64,000 nucleotides of DNA, taken from NCBI RefSeq assembly GCF_001463765.1, contig NZ_BBWK01000014.1:62001-126000 (forward strand), read 5' to 3'. The stretch comes from Aureimonas sp. AU4 (GTDB lineage Bacteria; Pseudomonadota; Alphaproteobacteria; Rhizobiales; Rhizobiaceae). How positions within the stretch are numbered: position 1 is the stretch's first letter; each line of letters opens with the position of its first letter. The translations under genes and the position numbers were made by a program. Shown here piece after piece: positions 15,177-22,103 of the stretch. The notes beneath the pieces are model-generated. The model saw only the letters and a program-made list of their open reading frames with translations. It searched no databases and was not told where the DNA came from.

Positions 15177-17585
15177 GTGAAGACTGCCCCCATACCCCCT
15201 CATCCCGCCGCCCGCCGCCCTTACGCCGCCGTCTCGAGGATCGGCCGCGGCGCCATCCCGCTTCTCGCCCTCACGCTTCTGGCCGGCTGCAACGGATCGG
15301 GCCTCGGCGCGGTCGAGGACGTGGCCGGGCCGACGGGCCAGCCGCGCCTGGAAAACGGCGCGCCGGAACGGCGGGGGCCCGTGGTGGACGTGCGCGCGAT
15401 CAACGCGGCGGGCGTCGCGCGCACGGCGCAGCCCTTCACCGGCTATGTCGGGCCGCAGCGCGTCGAATACGCCCCCAACACGGTGCAGCTCACGCAGGAC
15501 CTCAACGAGCTCAAGACCAGCAACACGACCGGCTTCGATCCCAACGAGCGCATCACGGTCGACTTCCAGAACGCCAGCGTCAACTTCGTCCTGCAGCAGC
15601 TTCTCGGCGGCGCGCTGGGCCTCAACTACGTCGCGCCCGACAATCTTCCCGGCACGATCACCTTCCGCACCGAGACCCCGATCCCGAAGAGCCGCGTCAT
15701 CGACGTCGTGCGCGACCTTCTCGCCCGCAACGACCTCGTGATCCGCAACATCAACGGCGTCTACCACGTCGGCTCGGCCGCCGTAATCCAGGGCCTCGTC
15801 GCCAACGCGGCCATCGGCTCGGCCGGCGAGGAGGTGACGCGCATCGTCAAGCTCGGCAAGGGCAACGCCGCGCAGGTCGTCCAGCTCGGCAACGCGCTGG
15901 TGCCCGGCGGCGTCGTCCTGCAAACCTCCTCCTCGCCCAACACCGTGGTGCTGCGCGCCTCGCCCGACGAGGCCGACGGGGTGGAGCGCCTGCTGCGCAC
16001 CATCTCGCAGTCGGCTGTCGGCGACGGCACGGTGGCGATCCTGCCGCTCAGCCAGAGCGAGCCGACCGCCATCGCCGAGCGCGTGACCGCCTTCTACGCC
16101 TCGACGATCCGCGGCGACGAGCCGCCCGTCACGGTCTTGCCGCTCGAGGCGCAGCGCGCGCTCCTCGTCGGCACGCCCGACGCCCAGCAGATGAACGGCG
16201 TCCGGCTTCTCGTGCAGCAGCTCGACCGCTCCACCACCGACGTCTCGTCCTTGCGCGTCATTCCCCTGACGCACCTGCGGGCCGAGGAGATCGCGCCCCA
16301 GGTGAGCCGCGTCTTCGGCTCCGGCGTCGAGACGCCGGCCAGCAACACGCGCGCCGAGCAGCGCGCCGCGCTGACCGACGTCAAGCGCTCCAGCCCCAAC
16401 AGCCGGCTGTTTCCCCGCGCCCGCCTGCCGGGCGCGGGCGAGGGACCCTTGTCGGACGGCGAGCTCGACACGGGCACCGGCACGACGCTCGCGCCCCCGC
16501 CGGCTCTCGGCGTCTCGCCCGACCCGAGCGGTCAGGTGCAGGGCGGCCAGCTGCAGGGCGGCACCGCGACGGGTAGCCGCCTGGCCGCCGGCCAGGACGC
16601 GGCGGCCGGCGACGAGGCGGCGGCGATCCAGGGCGCCGGCGTCTCGCAGAGGACGACCCCGCAGGTGGCGCAGCCGACGAGCGGCGAGATCCGCATCGTG
16701 CCCGACACGCGCACCAACACGCTTCTGGTTTATTCGAGCTACCGCATCTACAACCAGATCCGCGAGATCGTTCAGGCCCTCGACGTGCCCGAGGCGCAGG
16801 TCGTCATCGAGGCGACCGTGATCGAGGTGACGCTCAACGACCGGCTCGAGCGCGGCGTCCAGTTCTTCCTGGAATCCAACGGCATCGGGGCCGGTTCGGG
16901 CATCCCTTCCGCCGTCTCACCCACCAGCGGCGGCATCGTCGGCTTCTCGGGCACGCTCGGCAACATCAGCGTCAACGCCGTTCTCACGGCACTGCGCGAG
17001 GTGACCAACGTCAAGGTCGTGTCCTCGCCCTATCTCACCGTCCTCAACAAGCGCACCGCGCGCCTCGTGATTGGCGACCAGATCCCGTTCGCCACCGCCA
17101 CCCAGTCCTCCAACAACCTCGGCAACGTCACCGTGACGCGCGAGATCCAGGTCGTGGACACCGGCGTCGTGATGGAGATCACCCCGCAGATCCACGCCAA
17201 CAACTCGGTCGATCTCCAGATCAGCCAGTCGGTCTCGACGCCCGTCGCCAGCAGCCAGTCGCAGGACCTGACGCCCACCATCGCGACACGCGACCTGCAG
17301 AGCCAGATCCTCGTCCAGTCGGGCCGCACGGTCCTGCTCGGCGGCCTGATCCAGGACCGTGTCGAGAACTCGCGCACCGACGTGCCGGTGGCCGCCGACC
17401 TGCCGGTGATCGGCAACCTCTTCCGTCAGAAGACCAAGGAAGCGCGTCGCAACGAGCTTCTGGTCCTCATCACGCCGCGCGTCACGCGCACCTCGAACGA
17501 GCTCGAAAGCATCACCCGCCTCCTGCGCTCGGCCCAGGTCGACGGCGGCGGCATACCGCGCGAGCCGGCGGTCGTGAAGCCCTGA
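15177..17585 (+). CDS. GspD-type lipoprotein secretin, probable outer-membrane ring of this T3SS
   Basis: Outer-membrane secretin of 802 residues. From GTG 15177, behind GGAGG, it has a signal sequence with lipobox LLAGC (Cys 38). The N0 domain spans about 125-198 (ITVDFQNASVNFVLQQLLGG). Three KH-like repeats N1, N2 and N3 follow, and N3 carries a Gly/Gln-rich insertion (around PSGQVQGGQLQGGTATGSRL). The secretin core begins near VVIEATVIEVTLNDRLERGV and ends with VAADLPVIGNLFRQKTKEAR and LLVLITPRV. N0-N1-N2-N3 with a lipobox is the layout of type II GspD proteins, whereas most SctC proteins are 500-700 residues with N0-N1-N3. It lies between sctU and a convergent sctD with no other type II genes nearby, so use as SctC is inferred from context. 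A longer start at 15012 is possible but would bury the signal peptide. Confidence 0.85.
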   Translation: MKTAPIPPHPAARRPYAAVSRIGRGAIPLLALTLLAGCNGSGLGAVEDVAGPTGQPRLENGAPERRGPVVDVRAINAAGVARTAQPFTGYVGPQRVEYAPNTVQLTQDLNELKTSNTTGFDPNERITVDFQNASVNFVLQQLLGGALGLNYVAPDNLPGTITFRTETPIPKSRVIDVVRDLLARNDLVIRNINGVYHVGSAAVIQGLVANAAIGSAGEEVTRIVKLGKGNAAQVVQLGNALVPGGVVLQTSSSPNTVVLRASPDEADGVERLLRTISQSAVGDGTVAILPLSQSEPTAIAERVTAFYASTIRGDEPPVTVLPLEAQRALLVGTPDAQQMNGVRLLVQQLDRSTTDVSSLRVIPLTHLRAEEIAPQVSRVFGSGVETPASNTRAEQRAALTDVKRSSPNSRLFPRARLPGAGEGPLSDGELDTGTGTTLAPPPALGVSPDPSGQVQGGQLQGGTATGSRLAAGQDAAAGDEAAAIQGAGVSQRTTPQVAQPTSGEIRIVPDTRTNTLLVYSSYRIYNQIREIVQALDVPEAQVVIEATVIEVTLNDRLERGVQFFLESNGIGAGSGIPSAVSPTSGGIVGFSGTLGNISVNAVLTALREVTNVKVVSSPYLTVLNKRTARLVIGDQIPFATATQSSNNLGNVTVTREIQVVDTGVVMEITPQIHANNSVDLQISQSVSTPVASSQSQDLTPTIATRDLQSQILVQSGRTVLLGGLIQDRVENSRTDVPVAADLPVIGNLFRQKTKEARRNELLVLITPRVTRTSNELESITRLLRSAQVDGGGIPREPAVVKP

Positions 17586-17611
17586 GCCAGCCGGCGAGAG
17601 GACGGCCCCCA

Positions 17612-17640
17612 CGGCGTTCCAGCACGCCGGGCCGGACTTG
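17612..17640 (+). terminator. Weak stem-loop after the secretin gene
   Basis: CGGCGT (17612-17617), loop TCCAGC, ACGCCG (17624-17629) begins 26 bases after the secretin stop. No T-tract follows beyond ACTTGT, so it is at most a weak intrinsic terminator. Confidence 0.3.
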
Positions 17641-17848
17641 TCCCCCGGCCTCCCGCCCTGCTCGGTCGACTCTGGCTTGAACCGGAGAGCGGTGCCGTTG
17701 TCGCGACGCCGCCGGTCCCGTTCGATACCTCGATCCCGGTCGCGCGGGCCGCGCTCACCCGATCCGGCGTCAGCGCGACGGCATCATGCTCGAGGGTGGC
17801 CTACGATGTCAGGCGGGAATGAACGCCCGCGTGGGCCAGCGCGTCCAG

Positions 17849-18138
17849 CTAGTCCGCGAGCAAAGCGAGCGCGCGAACCGCCTCGCTGTTCCCGCCGGGT
17901 GCGACGGGCAACTCGTAGCCGTCCTCGGTGTGAGGGAGCGTGCGAGCGGTCAGGTCCGCCGCGCAGGCTTGGCGCCCGACCGCATCGATTGGCGATCCAC
18001 CCGGCCGCAAGACGTGTCGGCGGGAAGGCCCCTGAGAAGCGAGCCCTTCTCCTGCTGGCCAATGCGCGGCGTGAACGTGTCCAACGCCGCCAGCCCGAAA
18101 TCCGGGACGGCCTGCCGGAATTCGTCCGTGACGTTCAC
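17849..18138 (-). pseudogene. Possible frameshifted coding remnant between the secretin and sctD
   Basis: The 594-base gap 17586-18179 contains no intact gene I can support. On the minus strand two frames read like protein when joined: from GTG 18138 VNVTDEFRQAVPDFGLAALD running to about 17975, then in another frame TEDGYELPVAPGGNSEAVRA ending at a TAG at 17849-17851. Together they would make roughly 95 residues of ordinary composition. This suggests a gene broken by a frameshift, or a decayed fragment of a larger gene. I do not recognise the family. It could also be chance, since G+C-rich DNA gives long open frames. Confidence 0.3.
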
Positions 18139-18148
18139 GGCGCCTTGC

Positions 18149-18179
18149 GAACGCCCGTCCTCGACAGGTCCGGGCGTTC
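18149..18179 (-). terminator. Hairpin directly after sctD
   Basis: GAACGCCCG (18149-18157) and CGGGCGTTC (18171-18179) form a perfect 9-base stem with a 13-base loop, starting one base beyond the stop codon of the leftward sctD gene. There is no U-rich tail, so a terminator or mRNA-stabilising structure is inferred from position only. Confidence 0.45.
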
Positions 18180-20381
18180 CTACCGCACGATCCAGTTGAC
18201 GTTCGTGCCGAAGATGACGGCGGACACGTCGTTGCCGCGCGCGACCGCGACGCCGAGCTCGCCGACGCTGGCGATGCGGCTGTTGCGATCCGGGGCGGCG
18301 CCCTCGTGGAGCTTGCGCCCGCCGCGCAGCTGCACGAAGCGGTTGACGCTTCCCAGATTCGCGCCCGCGATGTCGAGGTCGTAGCGCGCGAGGTCCCGCG
18401 TGATGAAGCTCACGAAGTCGGGGTTGCGCGTCACCTCGTCGAGATACACCGAATCGACCGAGAGGCCGGCACGCGAGGCGCAGTCGTCGACGCGGCTGGG
18501 GTTCAAGGCGGCTTCCAGGACCAGCGGGCGCGTCTCGGCCGCCACGCTCTGCAGCGTCAGGTCGGAACTGACCGACAGAAGGTCGAGCCAGAACAGGATG
18601 CCGGACACGTTCGCGGGGGTGATCTCGGCCCCACGCCAGCAGGCGGCCTGCGGCTCGGCGCCCTCGCGCCGGCGGATCGGGGCGTAGCGCTCCTCAAGGC
18701 TCGCCTGCGGGCGGGCGAGGCGCAGCGCCTCCAGCGCGCGGTCGATGCGCGGTCCGTCGCCGACCCCCGGCATGCCCTTGGAGTTCCAGACGCCGATGAG
18801 GTCGCGCACCGCCTTGTTGTTGGCTTGGCCAGGATCGGTGGGCTCGGCGGCGACGAGGCGGGGGGCGGCGTCCGGCTCGGTCGCGCCGGTCTCCTGCGCG
18901 ACCGTGGCCGTCGGCGCCGTGCGGGCCGCGAGCGCCTGCGAGGCGGCGCCCTCGGCCGCGTCCTCCATGAAGGGCGTGCCGACGCGGCGCACCGCCCGGC
19001 CGGCCGCGATGCCTCCGCCGCCCTCGATCACGGAGGCGAGGTCGAGCGGACGCCCGCTCGCCGGCTGCGCCAGCGTCGCGGCGTCGGGCACGGCGGCGGC
19101 GCGGTTGGCGAACACGTCCTCCAGCTTGTAGTCGCCGGCCGTCAGGCGGTCGGGGTCCATGCGCACGTCGCCGGCCGCGAGCGGCGCATCGCCGAGCACC
19201 AGCGCCGGGCCGCCGGGCGCGGGGCGCAGCGAGCCGTCCGGGTTCTGGAGCTGCACCAGCGAGCGCAGGGGAATGAGCTTGGCGTACTGGCTGGAATAGG
19301 CCTGGAGGAAGCCCACCCAGCTGTCGACCTTCTCGGACGGAAGAACGCCGCTGATCTCGGCGAGCGAGCCGTCGAGGCGCAGGAGCGTGAGCGGCGCGAT
19401 GCCGGAGCGGTCCGACAGGGTCTGGATGTCGGCGAGCAGCGTGTCGCGCGTGCGGATCTGCGAGGACACCTTCTGCAGGCCGATGATGCTGCTTTCCACG
19501 AGCCCCGTGACGCGCTGCGCCTCGGCGGGGTCGAGGATCGTGCCGGTGAGCGTCGCCTCGGCGCGGTTCGACAGCTGGAAGTCGACGCCCGGGGCCTCGC
19601 TCTTGAGGAGCTGCGCGATCTCGGCGCGCATGGATTCCAGGACCCCGACGCGCACGCGCGCCGCCTCGTCGGCCGTGCGCACGTCCTGCAGCACGGCGCG
19701 CCGCTCGGCGGGCGTCTCGACGAAGCCGGTCACGAACACGGCGCCGTCGACCTCCTGGCGGGCGGCGACGTCGCGCGCGAAGGGAAGGGCGCGCAGCGCC
19801 GTCTCGACGCGCTCCAGCGTCGGGCGGGCCTGGGGTTGTGCTCCGGCCGTGCCAGGGCCGACGCCCATCGTGGCGAAGGCCGCCGCGCCCACGGCCGCAA
19901 CCGCGATGCCGGCCGCGACAGGAAGGCCCCAGCGCAGCAGGGCGGGCCGCTCGCCCGCCGGGCGCGGGACGCCGTCCGCGCGGCCGCGCCGCAGCCGCAG
20001 GCCGGGACGGCGGACCTTCACGGGCGTCGGCGTCTCGCCCTCGCCGAGCGAGGACCAGTTCGCGCTGGCAAGGCCCGTCGTGAAGCGCGTCGTGCCGACC
20101 CAGACGACGTCGAGCGGCTCGAGGTCCACCGGCTCGCCGTCGGCGGCAAGCTGCACGCCGGTCTGGGTGCGGGCGGGACCCGCGCCCCCCGCCAGCGAGA
20201 CCTTGCCGTTCTGCACGCGCAGCCTGACATGGCCCGGCAGGAGGCTGACGTCGAAGATCTGGATGTCGTCGTCGTCGCCCGAGCCGAGGACGTAGTCGCC
20301 GTCCACGAGGAAGACGTCCACGCCGGACTGCACGCCGGTCAGGATCTTCAGGATGATGGGATCGCCGGCCGCGTCGGTCAT
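18180..20381 (-). CDS. sctD: SctD, inner-membrane ring protein with long C-terminal extension
   Basis: Outer of the two inner-membrane basal-body rings; its cytoplasmic FHA-like domain holds SctK and the sorting platform. Residues 1-110 are the FHA-like domain (ILTGVQSGVDVFLVDGDYVL, then LPGHVRLRVQNGKVSLAG). A single membrane helix lies at about 149-172, followed by periplasmic ring-building (BON-like) modules to about 380 (FVTGFVETPAERRAVLQDVR, then ATLTGTILDPAEAQRVTGLV). SctD usually ends near residue 400-430. Here about 350 more residues follow: a low-complexity Ala/Pro linker (385-520) and a terminal domain (520-733) with two Cys (about 581 and 634) in an otherwise Cys-free periplasmic part. 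The start at 20381 has GGGGGG upstream. It is transcribed toward the secretin gene. Confidence 0.88.
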   Translation of the reverse strand: MTDAAGDPIILKILTGVQSGVDVFLVDGDYVLGSGDDDDIQIFDVSLLPGHVRLRVQNGKVSLAGGAGPARTQTGVQLAADGEPVDLEPLDVVWVGTTRFTTGLASANWSSLGEGETPTPVKVRRPGLRLRRGRADGVPRPAGERPALLRWGLPVAAGIAVAAVGAAAFATMGVGPGTAGAQPQARPTLERVETALRALPFARDVAARQEVDGAVFVTGFVETPAERRAVLQDVRTADEAARVRVGVLESMRAEIAQLLKSEAPGVDFQLSNRAEATLTGTILDPAEAQRVTGLVESSIIGLQKVSSQIRTRDTLLADIQTLSDRSGIAPLTLLRLDGSLAEISGVLPSEKVDSWVGFLQAYSSQYAKLIPLRSLVQLQNPDGSLRPAPGGPALVLGDAPLAAGDVRMDPDRLTAGDYKLEDVFANRAAAVPDAATLAQPASGRPLDLASVIEGGGGIAAGRAVRRVGTPFMEDAAEGAASQALAARTAPTATVAQETGATEPDAAPRLVAAEPTDPGQANNKAVRDLIGVWNSKGMPGVGDGPRIDRALEALRLARPQASLEERYAPIRRREGAEPQAACWRGAEITPANVSGILFWLDLLSVSSDLTLQSVAAETRPLVLEAALNPSRVDDCASRAGLSVDSVYLDEVTRNPDFVSFITRDLARYDLDIAGANLGSVNRFVQLRGGRKLHEGAAPDRNSRIASVGELGVAVARGNDVSAVIFGTNVNWIVR

Positions 20382-20412
20382 GAAGCCCCCCGTCTCGCAT
20401 CCCCTCCTGAAA

Positions 20413-20425
20413 CGACATCATGTCG
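20413..20425. promoter_or_regulatory. Palindrome in the sctD / regulator divergent region
   Basis: CGACAT-C-ATGTCG is a 6-base perfect inverted repeat with one central base, 32 bases upstream of the sctD start in the 247-base region that separates sctD from the divergent Crp/Fnr-like gene. A second shorter repeat CTGCC-ACTAG-GGCAG lies near 20490-20510. Either could be an operator for the adjacent regulator; neither resembles the TGTGA-N6-TCACA CRP site. Confidence 0.35.
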
Positions 20426-20628
20426 GAACCCGGCGAGCGGGCGAGGGTACGGATCGTCACGTTCGGGACAGCTATACGCGGTTAGCCGACCTGCCACTAG
20501 GGCAGATTGCACGCTTGGCGGGCAAAATGACTTAGGGTAAAGCCGCCGGGCGGACAGGGCGCGGATCGAAACTTCGGAGCGGCGATGAGGTGGCATCCGG
20601 ACGGGGCGGCGCGCAAGGGGCGGGTGCC

Positions 20629-21375
20629 ATGCCCGGCGGCCCCGTGAACGCCCCGCGCGCCGCCGGCGCGCCGCGCGAGCGCATCGCCTTCCGGCAGGGG
20701 TCGGAATTCTCCACGCTGTCGCCCGCCGTCGCCTCGCGCCTGTCGCAGATCGGGAGCGTGCGGCTCTACGGTCCGAACGAGTTCGTCTACCTCCAGGACG
20801 ACGAGGCCGATCACCTCTACTTCGTGCGCTCGGGCCACATCCGCCTGTCCTACCTCCTGGAGGACGGCTCGGCCGTCCTCTTCGCGATCCTGCCGCCCGG
20901 CGAGAGCTTCGGCGAGCTCGGCGTTTTCGCGGGCGGCACCCATCACGACATGGCGACGACGATCGGCACGTCCTCGGTCTTCCGCGTGCCGGCGGCCGAG
21001 TTGCGCGAACTCGACGGCCAGGGCGGCGAGACCGCGCTCGCGCTCGGGCGCACCGTGGCCCGGCGCTACCGGTCCTATATCGCGCTCACGCGCTCGCTCG
21101 GCCTCAAGACGCTGAACGGCCGGCTGTCGCAGGCGCTCCTGCGCCTGTCCGACGACCTCGGCTCGACCGCGCCCTTCGAGGGGCGCCAGGTGCCTGCGGT
21201 GGGCGCCTTCGTGACGCAAGGGGATCTCGGCATGATGGCGCGGGGCGCGCGCTCCAACGTCAACCGTGCGTTGAAATCCTGGGAGAGGGCGGGGTGGATC
21301 GCGGTGCGCGAGCGTGCGATCCTGATCGTCAACCGACCGCGCCTCGAGGCGCTCTGGCTGGAGGAGGGCCTGTGA
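20629..21375 (+). CDS. Crp/Fnr-family transcriptional regulator of the T3SS locus
   Basis: A 248-residue regulator with a cyclic-nucleotide-binding-type beta-roll (about 25-140, PNEFVYLQDDEADHLYFVRS, then PPGESFGELGVFAGGTHHDM), a dimer helix, and a Crp-type winged helix-turn-helix (VTQGDLGMMARGARSNVNRA). The N-terminal cysteines of Fe-S FNR proteins are absent. The phosphate-binding cassette of CRP has Arg-Ser/Thr-Ala after GEL; here that place reads HHDMATT, so canonical cAMP binding is doubtful. Start at ATG 20629 behind AAGGGG; GTG 20590 is an alternative. The stop overlaps the start of sctE (TGATG), tying this regulator to the needle chaperone and needle genes. A role as T3SS activator is inferred. 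Confidence 0.88.
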   Translation: MPGGPVNAPRAAGAPRERIAFRQGSEFSTLSPAVASRLSQIGSVRLYGPNEFVYLQDDEADHLYFVRSGHIRLSYLLEDGSAVLFAILPPGESFGELGVFAGGTHHDMATTIGTSSVFRVPAAELRELDGQGGETALALGRTVARRYRSYIALTRSLGLKTLNGRLSQALLRLSDDLGSTAPFEGRQVPAVGAFVTQGDLGMMARGARSNVNRALKSWERAGWIAVRERAILIVNRPRLEALWLEEGL

Positions 21376-21662
21376 TGCCCGATGACGAGGCGCCCGTGGC
21401 GATGAACGACCTGGCGGAGCGCCTGATGGCACCCGAAGGTCCCCTAGAGGCAGGTCGCCATGCCGAGCGTCTCGACAGTCTTCGCCAAGACGTGAGGCGG
21501 CAGATGCGGTCGGGGGCCGCGCCCGAAACCTACGCTAGACTTGAGCGCGTGGCGCGAGCGCTTGATCACGCCAGGGTTGTCATGCTAGCCATGGCCTCAC
21601 GATCGACGCCGGATGTCTCAGAACCCCGCCGATCTTCTTTCTTTGGAGGAATGGATCGATGA
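21375..21662 (+). CDS. sctE: SctE (YscE family) needle co-chaperone
   Basis: A 95-residue helical protein that ends exactly where the needle gene begins (ATGA overlap). YscE/PscE/SsaE proteins are small two-helix chaperones that, with the TPR protein SctG, bind the needle subunit in the cytoplasm. The segment AERLDSLRQDVRRQMRSGAA followed by PETYARLERVARALDHARVV matches the family pattern of a long helix, a Gly/Pro turn and a second helix. It has extra residues at both ends compared with the 66-residue YscE. It starts by overlapping the stop of the regulator gene. Confidence 0.75.
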   Translation: MPDDEAPVAMNDLAERLMAPEGPLEAGRHAERLDSLRQDVRRQMRSGAAPETYARLERVARALDHARVVMLAMASRSTPDVSEPRRSSFFGGMDR

Positions 21663-21979
21663 GCACCACCTGGGGCGCGGGCTCGACCGCGGAACTGTAT
21701 CGCCAGACGCGGACCGGCGCGGATCTCGCGACCGACGGCAAGTTCGTCAACCGCGACGGCTTCGACCTGATCTGGCGCCAGAAGGAACTCGGCGACCAGA
21801 TGTCGAAGATCGAGGACGACATCCGCGCCATCGAGAAGAACGCCAACCTCTCGGACACCGAGAAGATGTTCGCCATGCAGATGGCCATGAACACCTGGTC
21901 GGCGGTCTCGAACCTGCGCACCAACATGCTGAAGTCGGTCGCCGACACGCTGAAGTCGATCGCGCGCAACGTGGCCTGA
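21659..21979 (+). CDS. sctF: SctF, T3SS needle subunit
   Basis: Extracellular needle filament subunit of 106 residues. The C-terminal half is the family signature helix: MAMNTWSAVSNLRTNMLKSV then ADTLKSIARNVA. The N-terminal helix contains DFDLIWRQ-like hydrophobic positions and the turn region NANLSDTEKM corresponds to the conserved loop between the two helices. MxiH and YscF are 83-87 residues, so the N terminus is about 20 residues longer. GGAGGAATGG upstream gives a ribosome site. A strong terminator follows at 22045. Confidence 0.93.
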   Translation: MSTTWGAGSTAELYRQTRTGADLATDGKFVNRDGFDLIWRQKELGDQMSKIEDDIRAIEKNANLSDTEKMFAMQMAMNTWSAVSNLRTNMLKSVADTLKSIARNVA

Positions 21980-22044
21980 CCGTCCTGTTCGGCACAGCCG
22001 CCCGCATCGGGCGCTCGTGCCGTCTTGAATTCGCCTGATACGGG

Positions 22045-22078
22045 AAGGCCGGTGCTCAGCGCCGGCCTTTTCCTTTTG
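22045..22078 (+). terminator. Rho-independent terminator after sctF
   Basis: AAGGCCGG (22045-22052) pairs with CCGGCCTT (22062-22069), and the stem can extend inward with one G-U pair. TTTCCTTTT follows. It lies 65 bases after the needle stop codon and before sctW, so it should end or attenuate the regulator-sctE-sctF transcript. Confidence 0.8.
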
Positions 22079-22103
22079 AGGCCGCCTTCCGGGAGACAGA
22101 GCC

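Noticed and set aside
15177-17585. Start of a type II secretion operon
   Set aside because: No gspC, E, F, G or pseudopilin gene lies on either side; the neighbours are sctU and sctD.
18306-20540. A 744-residue open frame antisense to sctD
   Set aside because: Amino-acid composition is typical of the mirror of G+C-rich coding DNA, and the sctD frame shows clear FHA and membrane features.
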